A stretch of 10,493 nt of DNA from Treponema sp. (GTDB lineage: Bacteria; Spirochaetota; Spirochaetia; Treponematales; Treponemataceae), in contig JABUUX010000245.1 of NCBI GenBank assembly GCA_021442965.1, forward strand, positions 1 to 10,493, in the 5' to 3' direction. Position numbers and translations under genes: made by a program. Positions 1 through 6,155 of the stretch are shown here, piece after piece. The number at the start of each line of letters is the position of its first letter. Position 1 is the first letter of the stretch. A model generated the notes under the pieces. That model worked only from the letters and a program-made list of their open reading frames with translations, ran no database searches and was not told the DNA's origin.

Positions 1-245
1 TAGCAGGCTGAACAGAGAGTAACCAACGCAGTTTCCTGGTCACGGGCATAAGCCAGTGCGCGAACTGACGGTAATTTAGGAGCGATTTCGTTTTTTCCCA
101 TAGGGTAAACGCCACCGCAACACTGCCAGTCAGGAATCTCTTCGAGCTCAAAACCAAGGGCTTTTGCACAGTTTCGTGCATTAACATCCAATGATTTGGC
201 TTTATTTTTTAATGTACATCCTGGAAAATATGAAAATTTAAGCAT
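1..245 (-). CDS. HdrB-family CCG-domain iron-sulfur protein, N-terminal part
   Basis: The first 81 residues are visible; the rest runs off the left edge. They read as one CCG (cysteine-rich) domain: Cys10 in PGCTL, Cys42-Cys43 in QCCGG, and Cys78/Cys81 in CSAC. The spacing C-x31-CC-x34-CxxC is close to the family motif. In HdrB-type proteins such domains hold a noncubane iron-sulfur cluster; relatives include heterodisulfide reductase subunit B, LldE/LutA, the glycolate oxidase iron-sulfur subunit and SdhE/thiol:fumarate reductase subunits. Which subgroup applies cannot be decided without the second half. The ATG at 245 is the first Met after an in-frame TGA upstream; no Shine-Dalgarno site is visible. 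The gene follows the mdh-fumC operon on the same strand but is separated from it by a terminator. A role in electron transfer to or from C4 dicarboxylates is possible from context only. Confidence 0.85.
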   Translation of the reverse strand, partial: MLKFSYFPGCTLKNKAKSLDVNARNCAKALGFELEEIPDWQCCGGVYPMGKNEIAPKLPSVRALAYARDQETALVTLCSAC

Positions 246-254
246 ACTATTTCT

Positions 255-283
255 ATTATAGAATATTATCAATCATTAGTACA
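255..283 (-). promoter_or_regulatory. Possible promoter of the HdrB-family gene
   Basis: A consensus -10 box TATAAT lies at 260-255 on the minus strand. Seventeen bases upstream is only a weak -35 match (TGTACT, 283-278). The predicted start of transcription would fall near 248, about three bases before the ATG, so the message would be almost leaderless. The weak -35 and the AT-rich setting keep confidence low. Confidence 0.3.
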
Positions 284-316
284 TAACTAAACCCGTTGAA
301 ATTTAAAATATGACTT

Positions 317-350
317 TAAAAAGAAAAACTCCCGATTATTACCGGGAGTT
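317..350 (-). terminator. Rho-independent terminator after fumC
   Basis: Read on the minus strand, AACTCCCG (350-343) pairs perfectly with CGGGAGTT (334-327) around an 8-nt loop. A run of T, interrupted by one C and partly overlapping the 3' arm, follows down to about 317. It begins 25 bases after the fumC stop codon and should end the mdh-fumC transcript before the HdrB-family gene. Confidence 0.88.
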
Positions 351-375
351 ATGAATCAAACAGTTTTATAAAAAA

Positions 376-1752
376 TTATACCATTGATTCAGGCTTGAAA
401 ACTTTGTCAAATTCAGCGGCAGTAAGGAATCCGAGTCCTACACAGGCTTCTTTAAGAGAAATGTTTTCATCATATGCTTTGTGAGCAGTTTTTGCAGCAT
501 TTTCATAACCGATATAAGGATTCAAAGCTGTTACGAGCATAAGAGAGTTATAAAGGTTGTGATGCATTTTTTCTTTGTTTGCTGTAATACCTACTGCACA
601 GTTATTGTTGAATGAAATGATTGATTCAGCAAGAAGACGTGCAGACTGGATAAAATTGTAGGCAATAACAGGCATAAAAACGTTCAGTTCGAAGTTACCC
701 TGAGAAGCGGCAAAACCGATAGCGGCATCATTTCCCATAACCTGAACCGCAACCATTGTAGCCTGTTCACACTGAGTAGGGTTTACTTTTCCCGGCATAA
801 TTGAAGAACCTGGTTCATTTTCCGGAATATGGATTTCTCCAAGTCCGTCACGAGGACCGGAAGCAAGCCAGCGAACATCGTTTGCAATTTTCATCATATC
901 GGCAGCAAGAGCTTTTAATGCTCCATGTGCGTATACAAGTTCGTCTTTAGAAGTAAGAGCATGGAATTTATTTGGTGCTGTTACAAATTTTTTCCCTGTA
1001 AGGAGAGAAACCTGTTTTGCAACTTCTTTATCAAATCCTTTCGGAGCATTAAGTCCTGTTCCTACAGCAGTGCCACCAAGAGCAAGCTGTTTAAGGTAAG
1101 GAAGTGAAGATTTAATCATTTCTGCATCACGTTCAAGAGATGTTCTCCATCCGGAAATTTCCTGACTGAAAGAAACAGGAACAGCATCCTGAAGGTGAGT
1201 ACGACCAGATTTTACTATTCCTTTATTTTCCTTTTCAAGACGTTTGAAAGTATTTACAAGAACTTCGATTGCCGGAAGAACTTTATCTTCAAGAACCAGA
1301 ACTGAAGAGATGTGAAGGGCAGTAGGGAACGTGTCATTTGATGACTGACTCATGTTGATATCATCATTAGGGTGACAGATTTTTTCTTTTGCAATTTCGT
1401 TGGCACGGTTAGCAATAACTTCATTTGCATTCATGTTAGACTGAGTGCCAGAACCTGTCTGCCAAACAACAAGAGGGAAGTGATCATTTAATGAACCAGA
1501 AATTACTTCATCACAGGCTTTTGTAATAGCCTTCACTTTTTTTGAAGTCATTTTTTCAGGTTTAAGTGTATTATTTGCAAGACATGCTGCTTTTTTCAAA
1601 ATTCCGAATGCGTGAGTAATTTCACGAGGCATAGTTTCCTGTCCCATACCAATCTGAAAGTTGTTTCGACTGCGTTCAGTTTGGGCTGCCCAGTATCTGT
1701 CTTTTGGTACTTTTACTTCACCCATTGAGTCATGTTCAATTCTATATTCCAT
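376..1752 (-). CDS. fumC: Class II fumarate hydratase (fumarase C)
   Basis: A 458-residue protein, full length for the iron-independent, homotetrameric class II fumarases that interconvert fumarate and L-malate in the cytoplasm. Superfamily blocks are intact: GSGTQSNMNANEV (100-112), SSND (137-140), GRTHLQDAVPV (183-193, with the His equivalent to E. coli FumC His188 at 186) and the signature GSSIMPGKVNPTQCE (315-329). The signature carries the catalytic serine at 316 (equivalent to Ser318) and Lys322/Asn324. The TQCE ending of the signature favours fumarase over aspartate ammonia-lyase, which usually has VIPE there. AAAGGG at 1766-1761 lies 8 bases before the ATG. The gene starts 33 bases after the dehydrogenase gene and shares its promoter at 2784-2812, so malate made or used by that enzyme is the direct substrate or product here. 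I see no damage. Confidence 0.96.
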   Translation of the reverse strand: MEYRIEHDSMGEVKVPKDRYWAAQTERSRNNFQIGMGQETMPREITHAFGILKKAACLANNTLKPEKMTSKKVKAITKACDEVISGSLNDHFPLVVWQTGSGTQSNMNANEVIANRANEIAKEKICHPNDDINMSQSSNDTFPTALHISSVLVLEDKVLPAIEVLVNTFKRLEKENKGIVKSGRTHLQDAVPVSFSQEISGWRTSLERDAEMIKSSLPYLKQLALGGTAVGTGLNAPKGFDKEVAKQVSLLTGKKFVTAPNKFHALTSKDELVYAHGALKALAADMMKIANDVRWLASGPRDGLGEIHIPENEPGSSIMPGKVNPTQCEQATMVAVQVMGNDAAIGFAASQGNFELNVFMPVIAYNFIQSARLLAESIISFNNNCAVGITANKEKMHHNLYNSLMLVTALNPYIGYENAAKTAHKAYDENISLKEACVGLGFLTAAEFDKVFKPESMV

Positions 1753-1785
1753 ATAATTATCCCTTTAATATAATTTATTGAAAAA

Positions 1786-2727
1786 TTAGTTAAAATCAAG
1801 TTGAGCAATTACTGCTTTAAGTGCATCAGCTGATTTTCGGAGCTGTTCAACTTCTGAGTCAGCAAGTTGTGGAGCTAGACGTCCTTCAACTCCATTTCCA
1901 CCTACAACTGTTGGAATAGAAAGACAAACATCATTAATTCCGTATTCTCCATTAAGCATTGTAGAAACAATTGTAACAGATGGAATGTTTGTTTTTATAA
2001 GTTCACAAAGTTTTGCAGTTGTAACTCCAATAGCATAGTTTGTGCATTTTTTTGCTTCAATAATCATTCCACCTGATTTACGAACGTATTCTTCAACTTC
2101 GTCACGGTTTAATTCTTTGTGTTTATTTCCTACAGCATTGTTATAATCATCAACAGGGACAGAAGCAATATTTACAAGTGACCAAGGAACAAAAGAAGAA
2201 TCTCCGTGTTCTCCGAAAACATATGCATGAAGGTTTGTCTGACCGATTCCATATTCATCTGCAATTTTTGTACGCAGACGGGCTGTGTCAAGAAGTGTAC
2301 CGGTTCCGATAATATGATTTGCTGGAATATTAGAGTATTTTGCAAGCTGATATGTCAGAACATCAACAGGATTTGCTACGAGTACATAAATAGCGTCAGG
2401 AGCAGCTTTTGTAATCTGTGGAATAATAGATTTAAAAATGTTTACGTTAATTTGAGCAAGGTCAAGACGTGACTGACCAGGTTTGCGACCAACACCAGAA
2501 GTGATGATTACGATATCTGAATTTTTTGCATCTTCATAAGAACCTGCATGAATATTTACAGGAGCCATATAAGGAGTTCCCTGACGGATATCCATTGCTT
2601 CACCAGCTGCACGTTTTTCATCGATATCAATAAGAACAATTTCTGTTGCAACACCCTTAAGACAAAGTGCGTATGCTACTGAAGAACCAACCTGTCCGGC
2701 ACCAATAATTGTAATTTTGTTTGCCAT
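1786..2727 (-). CDS. mdh: LDH-like malate dehydrogenase (LDH/MDH superfamily)
   Basis: A 313-residue NAD-dependent 2-hydroxyacid dehydrogenase. The Rossmann fold shows GAGQVG (9-14) and Asp34 at the end of strand 2, typical for NAD rather than NADP. Catalytic residues are Asp147 and Arg150 in LDTAR, His174 in GEHGDSS and Arg87. Overall wording (GEHGDSSFVPWS, GTGTLLDTAR) is that of L-lactate dehydrogenases. However, the residue at the substrate-specificity position (Q102 in Bacillus LDH, in NQKPGETR) is Arg81 in GRKPGQSR. Gln there selects pyruvate/lactate; Arg selects oxaloacetate/malate. With fumC directly downstream, malate dehydrogenase is the better call, though automated pipelines will probably say L-lactate dehydrogenase. 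The ribosome binding site CGAGGAG (2741-2735) is 7 bases before the ATG. It is the first gene of the mdh-fumC operon. Confidence 0.85.
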   Translation of the reverse strand: MANKITIIGAGQVGSSVAYALCLKGVATEIVLIDIDEKRAAGEAMDIRQGTPYMAPVNIHAGSYEDAKNSDIVIITSGVGRKPGQSRLDLAQINVNIFKSIIPQITKAAPDAIYVLVANPVDVLTYQLAKYSNIPANHIIGTGTLLDTARLRTKIADEYGIGQTNLHAYVFGEHGDSSFVPWSLVNIASVPVDDYNNAVGNKHKELNRDEVEEYVRKSGGMIIEAKKCTNYAIGVTTAKLCELIKTNIPSVTIVSTMLNGEYGINDVCLSIPTVVGGNGVEGRLAPQLADSEVEQLRKSADALKAVIAQLDFN

Positions 2728-2783
2728 AAATATACTCCTCGGAAATATCCAAAATTTATAATTTAAATAAATATCAAATAAAC

Positions 2784-2812
2784 ATTATAAAGTAAAAAAG
2801 TGAATGATTCAA
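2784..2812 (-). promoter_or_regulatory. Promoter of the mdh-fumC operon
   Basis: On the minus strand, TTGAAT (2812-2807) and TATAAT (2789-2784) are separated by exactly 17 bases. This is a near-consensus housekeeping sigma promoter. Transcription would start near 2777, giving a leader of about 50 bases before the dehydrogenase ATG at 2727. Confidence 0.75.
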
Positions 2813-2851
2813 TTATAACTTTCTTCAAAAATCTAAGTGAAATTTCTTAAA

Positions 2852-2895
2852 TTGACAGAAAAGTATTTGAATAAGATTATAAAAATCTTTATAAT
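2852..2895 (+). promoter_or_regulatory. Overlapping rpsU promoters
   Basis: Two interleaved housekeeping-type promoters can be read. The first is TTGACA (2852-2857), 17 bases, GATTAT (2875-2880). The second is TTGAAT (2867-2872), 17 bases, TATAAT (2890-2895). The second has the same two hexamers and spacing as the divergent mdh promoter. Transcription from it would start near 2902, about 37 bases before rpsU. Confidence 0.7.
2876..2895. repeat. Perfect 8-bp inverted repeat across the rpsU -10 boxes
   Basis: ATTATAAA (2876-2883) and TTTATAAT (2888-2895) are perfect inverted copies with a 4-base centre (AATC). The repeat covers most of one rpsU -10 box and all of the other, so a bound protein there would block both. 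Because it is pure A/T in an AT-rich region, chance is a real alternative. Confidence 0.45.
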
Positions 2896-2904
2896 AAAAA
2901 AACT

Positions 2905-2919
2905 TACGAAACTTTCGTA
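2905..2919 (+). promoter_or_regulatory. Leader hairpin before the rpsU ribosome binding site
   Basis: TACGA (2905-2909) pairs with TCGTA (2915-2919) around AACTT; on paper the arms extend to 7 bp with a 1-base centre. It lies within the transcribed leader and ends three bases before the strong Shine-Dalgarno AAGGAGGT (2923-2930). It could affect translation of S21, but the stem is short. Confidence 0.35.
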
Positions 2920-2938
2920 CTTAAGGAGGTGAAATATA

Positions 2939-3145
2939 ATGGCAACAATCAGTGTTGATGAAACAGAAAACCTGGAAAAGGCTATCAAACGTTTCAAACG
3001 CATGGTTGAAAAAGAAGGTATTATCCGTGAATTCAAAAAACGTGAATACTTCGTAAAACCATCTGCCATTCTTCACCAGAAGAACACCACTCTTGAACGC
3101 AAACTTTTGAACAAAAAGCGTAAGACAGAGAAAAAGGAATACTAA
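2939..3145 (+). CDS. rpsU: 30S ribosomal protein S21
   Basis: A 68-residue, very basic protein with the S21 family pattern: an N-terminal strand, then LEKAIKRFKRMVEKEG, IIREFKKREYFVKPSA and a lysine/arginine-rich tail. S21 binds the 30S subunit platform near the 3' end of 16S rRNA and helps translation initiation. Length is normal for the family. The VEKEGIIRE core is closer to what I associate with spirochaetes than with Bacillus-type S21 proteins. Shine-Dalgarno AAGGAGGT ends 8 bases before the ATG. The gene stands alone: divergent from mdh and convergent with the unknown operon, with its own promoters and a shared terminator five bases past the stop codon. Confidence 0.95.
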   Translation: MATISVDETENLEKAIKRFKRMVEKEGIIREFKKREYFVKPSAILHQKNTTLERKLLNKKRKTEKKEY

Positions 3146-3150
3146 TTCTT

Positions 3151-3196
3151 AAAAAAGTGGCTGTATCAAAATTATTTTTGATACAGCCACTTTTTT
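3151..3196. terminator. Bidirectional terminator between rpsU and the convergent operon
   Basis: A 21-bp perfect inverted repeat (3151-3171 with 3176-3196, 4-base loop). It consists of a 15-bp core stem GTGGCTGTATCAAAA and its complement, flanked by an A run on the left and a T run on the right. Each strand therefore has a stem followed by a T-tract. It ends directly against the stop codon of the minus-strand gene at 3197-3199 and begins five bases after the rpsU stop. Confidence 0.93.
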
Positions 3197-4189
3197 TTAT
3201 GACATCATTCTTTTTAAATCCCCGATACTAACATCATTATTTAGTTCTTGAATTTGTATTTCACCAGAAAGAATCTTAAAGAAAAAATCCGAAATGTTTT
3301 TAAGAGAAAGTTCTTCTGATTTAGATCCATCAGATTTACTTAATGTATAATTTTTTAATATTTGGGAGCCCAGACTGCCTGCACCAATTACAAAATGATT
3401 TTCAAGTTTTTCTAAATCAAGCATATCTGCGGCCAGAACACGTGTCGCAATTGAATAGCTGTTAATTATAGTATTAGCTCCAATTCCGGTTTGATCATTA
3501 TTGTCTTTTAGTACGGTTCTTTGACTGTCGTACTGGTAATCCATTTTTACTTTTCCACTTGACGGATTTTGGACTTCCCCTTTAAATGCAGAGCCTAAAT
3601 CTGCAAGTGAAAGATTATAAAGCTCAGTTCCTGGTAGTGGTGAAATAGGTTCAACAGAAAAGGCAGAAGGATAAAGCATATAATCAATTCCACCAATATT
3701 TACTTCTGGTGAATTAAATGTTCCGGCAATTGAATTTTGTAATGTTATTTTTTTTGTTCCAAAAACACCACCAAGAACAATTGAATTTTCAAGATAAATT
3801 TCAGCTCCAAAAATACTGCCTGCAACAAAACAATTTTTTAATTTTACTGATACTGCGTTTATGTCTGCTCCAAAAACAGCTTTTCCATTTGTAATGAGTG
3901 CGTTAACAGAATCTGCAGAAGCAACAGCTTTCTCAAAAATAATAGAATCTTTTGCTTCATTTAAAATATGTAGCTCATGATTCGTATAAACAGCACCTTT
4001 AAAAGTACAAGGTCCTTCCTCAATGTCAATGATATTTCCAAATACACCACCTTCAATTACAACATTTCCCTGAATTTTTATATTGCGATTTAATTCTGAA
4101 GTTTTCTGAGGTAGAATACTGGTTTTAACTATATTATTTTTTAAGACAGCAAGGTTATCTCCAAAGCGAATTTCAGTCATTGATTCCAT
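3197..4189 (-). CDS. Bactofilin-like beta-helix protein, last gene of the operon
   Basis: A 330-residue protein from the ATG at 4189. I chose this start because AAAGGAG (4206-4200) is 10 bases upstream; the frame stays open to a TTG at 4234, which has no ribosome binding site and would overlap the previous gene by 40 bases. Residues 35-165 have short-period hydrophobic/Gly repeats, with VFG or IFG recurring in GGVFGN, KAVFGA, GSIFGA and GGVFGT. This is the pattern of right-handed beta-helix, polymer-forming (bactofilin-like) proteins. No signal peptide or membrane helix is visible, so a cytoplasmic scaffold is the simplest reading. The C-terminal half (about 170-330) is not recognised. It starts 5 bases after the upstream stop, so it is probably translationally coupled. 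The fold is inferred from pattern only; a non-polymerising beta-helix is possible. Confidence 0.8.
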   Translation of the reverse strand: MESMTEIRFGDNLAVLKNNIVKTSILPQKTSELNRNIKIQGNVVIEGGVFGNIIDIEEGPCTFKGAVYTNHELHILNEAKDSIIFEKAVASADSVNALITNGKAVFGADINAVSVKLKNCFVAGSIFGAEIYLENSIVLGGVFGTKKITLQNSIAGTFNSPEVNIGGIDYMLYPSAFSVEPISPLPGTELYNLSLADLGSAFKGEVQNPSSGKVKMDYQYDSQRTVLKDNNDQTGIGANTIINSYSIATRVLAADMLDLEKLENHFVIGAGSLGSQILKNYTLSKSDGSKSEELSLKNISDFFFKILSGEIQIQELNNDVSIGDLKRMMS

Positions 4190-4194
4190 TTTAC

Positions 4195-5253
4195 TTATAC
4201 TCCTTTCAAAGTTTTTATAGAATTTGATTTCCAAAGTTTCATTACAGTATCATGAATTCTTTGCTTTTCATCTGAAGAATTGTTTGCAAAATCAGATTCT
4301 GCTAAAGCAATAAAATTCTGGTCAATCATTTTTTCTTCATATTCAGAATTAGAAATCCAATTATCAGCATTTGTTCCAGAAACAAATGAACAAACTTGAT
4401 TTTGAATTTCATTAGATGAAGGGATAAATGAATTACAAACAGAATTTAAATTTGTTCTGTTTTTTTCACAGATATCCTGTTCTTCATAAAATATCACAGG
4501 AATCATAGAAACCTGCTTTTCAGAAACAGGGATGTTTTCCGAAAATGTCTGAACATTTCTAAGATAATCTCGCGTTTTCAATTCAGAATTAGTTATGACA
4601 TTGATAACGTTTGAAACCTGACTTCTTAATCTAGCAATTGTAGAAAGATTATTAGAATTGGTAGTATCAGAAATTTCGTGAAGTGAAAATGCACCTTCTT
4701 TTAAATAAGGATTTTTAATTAGTTTTGTTCTGCAATTAGAAAGAATAAAGGAAGGTTTGTCTAAAGAGAGAACTCTTTTTCGACAATCTTCATCCAAGCC
4801 TTTGAAAATTTCACCATAGTGTCTTTTTAATCTGTTAATATCAATTTCCATTCTTGAATGTTTATTATTGATATCTTTAGCAAGTTCCATTACAAGGGCA
4901 AATTTTGATTGCAGTTGACTTTTATTCTCTGAAATCTGAGTTGTAACTTCAGAGCCAATCAGTTTATAAAAACCTTTTGTGATAGTATTTGAGATTTCTT
5001 CTCCAGAACGAATAATTGAAGCGCACTGTGCAGAGTTCATTGCTACGACAGAGCCTGTAAGATTATCAATATTAGACTCTGCTTCATAAATTCTAGAATC
5101 AAAGGCTTCGGTATCTACATAAATACTGATATTAACAGGTTCTGTTTTTTCAAAGTAGACTGTTGTAGAACCACCGTGTTCACTTGCAGGATAGCTGACA
5201 GATTTTGAGCCTGTTACTGTAACGGAAGTTCTGAAATTTTGTGTATAACTCAT
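4195..5253 (-). CDS. Operon protein E: paralogue of D with an N-terminal extension
   Basis: A 352-residue soluble protein of unknown function. After the first 38 residues it is colinear with the preceding protein D. VDT (46-48 against 8-10), VVAM-SA (69 against 31), GF (94 against 56), RLKR-Y (141 against 103), IF--LD (149 against 111) and IPV-F-EE (251 against 213) all keep an offset of 38. A hand count gives about 38 identities in 98 ungapped positions of the core, which looks helical. The extra N-terminal part, rich in Ser/Thr/Val with SVSYPASEHGGS at 18-29, looks beta-stranded. There is no signal peptide or membrane helix. The start overlaps the previous stop as ATGA, with GGAGGT just upstream inside gene D. 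D and E probably form a hetero-oligomer or occupy equivalent places in one assembly; that is inference. Confidence 0.8.
   Translation of the reverse strand: MSYTQNFRTSVTVTGSKSVSYPASEHGGSTTVYFEKTEPVNISIYVDTEAFDSRIYEAESNIDNLTGSVVAMNSAQCASIIRSGEEISNTITKGFYKLIGSEVTTQISENKSQLQSKFALVMELAKDINNKHSRMEIDINRLKRHYGEIFKGLDEDCRKRVLSLDKPSFILSNCRTKLIKNPYLKEGAFSLHEISDTTNSNNLSTIARLRSQVSNVINVITNSELKTRDYLRNVQTFSENIPVSEKQVSMIPVIFYEEQDICEKNRTNLNSVCNSFIPSSNEIQNQVCSFVSGTNADNWISNSEYEEKMIDQNFIALAESDFANNSSDEKQRIHDTVMKLWKSNSIKTLKGV
4200..4206 (-). promoter_or_regulatory. Ribosome binding site that fixes the start at 4189
   Basis: AAAGGAG on the minus strand lies inside the last codons of the preceding gene (Leu-Lys-Gly-Val-stop), 10 bases before ATG 4189. 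It decides against the longer TTG start at 4234. Confidence 0.75.
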
Positions 5254-6155
5254 TCTTTACCTCCGTTATAAAGTGAAATAATTTTTTTTGAAAGTCTTTC
5301 ATCAAGATTAGATTCAGAAACAAGCTTCATAAATTCATTGTTGATTTCATTTTTTTCAGATTGAGATGAAGTTTGGTTTTGTATTTTATCTAGGTTTTCC
5401 ATGACAGTATTTTCAACAAAACCTTTAGGTCCATTTCCAATACTTTCAGATATAAAAAGATTATTTACTTTTGTGCCGCTTGAAATAAGACTTTTTTCTT
5501 CTGTAAATACAACAGGTATACATTCTGATGAATTAACACTGATATTCGAATTTCTTAAAACAGACTCCAACTGATCTTTATAAAACTGAGTACTGAAAAC
5601 ACTTTGAGTCATGTTATCTAATGCTTTTCCTGCTTTTGACTTTATACGGGCAGAAAACATAAGTTGAGCAGTTTCTTGAGTATCTTTTCCGTAAATTAAA
5701 GCTGAAGGTGCATCACGTACTATTCTTGTAGTAACTATGTTCTTTTTTATATCACCAAGTTCCATTGCATATTTGTCTAATTGACGGATTCTGTTTTCTA
5801 AAGTTTTATCAAGACTATGAAAAATTTTTGAATATTCTCTTTTTAATCTTTGATAATCACTATTCATTCTGTTTTGCGTTTGGGAAAGATTTTTAGCAAA
5901 TTCCATTAGAAGAATCATTTTGCTGGACATTTCTGAAAAATACGAAGCAGCTTTTTGACTTACCTGAGACTGAATAAGTATGTGAAATCCTGTGTTTACA
6001 TTTTTACATATATTGTTAGATGCAATTTCTTCACTTTTAATTACTGCAGACTCCATTGCAACTACTGCTTGGGTAGTTCTTATAACATGACCTGAAACTT
6101 CAGAAACAGATTGAGCCATTGGCCTGGTATCAACAACAAAATCAAAAGATGCCAT
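5250..6155 (-). CDS. Operon protein D: helical protein, paralogue of E
   Basis: A 301-residue soluble protein I cannot name. Residues 1-30 carry VVDTRPM, then a long helical core (31-130) contains VVAMESA, GFHILIQSQVSQK, LLMEFAK and RLKREYSKIFHSLD. The pattern suits amphipathic helices or coiled coil. A short IPVVFTEE block (213-220) follows, then a polar tail. The same landmarks occur in the same order in protein E, so the two genes arose by duplication. No signal peptide or membrane segment is visible. The ATG shares its A with the stop of gene C (TAATG), and the ribosome binding site GGAGGT lies in the last codons of gene C. Such coupling suggests C, D and E are needed in a set ratio. Confidence 0.8.
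   Translation of the reverse strand: MASFDFVVDTRPMAQSVSEVSGHVIRTTQAVVAMESAVIKSEEIASNNICKNVNTGFHILIQSQVSQKAASYFSEMSSKMILLMEFAKNLSQTQNRMNSDYQRLKREYSKIFHSLDKTLENRIRQLDKYAMELGDIKKNIVTTRIVRDAPSALIYGKDTQETAQLMFSARIKSKAGKALDNMTQSVFSTQFYKDQLESVLRNSNISVNSSECIPVVFTEEKSLISSGTKVNNLFISESIGNGPKGFVENTVMENLDKIQNQTSSQSEKNEINNEFMKLVSESNLDERLSKKIISLYNGGKE

Noticed and set aside
925..1107. Open frame opposite fumC
   Set aside because: It lies wholly antisense to a well-conserved enzyme gene, has no recognisable product, and its composition is that of a reversed coding strand.
2206..2472. Open frame opposite the dehydrogenase gene
   Set aside because: Antisense to conserved catalytic blocks of mdh; Cys/Ile-rich translation typical of a shadow frame.
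2833..3069. Minus-strand frame across the rpsU promoter and gene
   Set aside because: Overlaps the certain rpsU gene and its promoters; no ribosome binding site or family likeness.
4190..4234. Fifteen-residue N-terminal extension of the beta-helix protein from a TTG start at 4234
   Set aside because: TTG without a ribosome binding site and a 40-base overlap with the previous gene; ATG 4189 has AAAGGAG at 10 bases.
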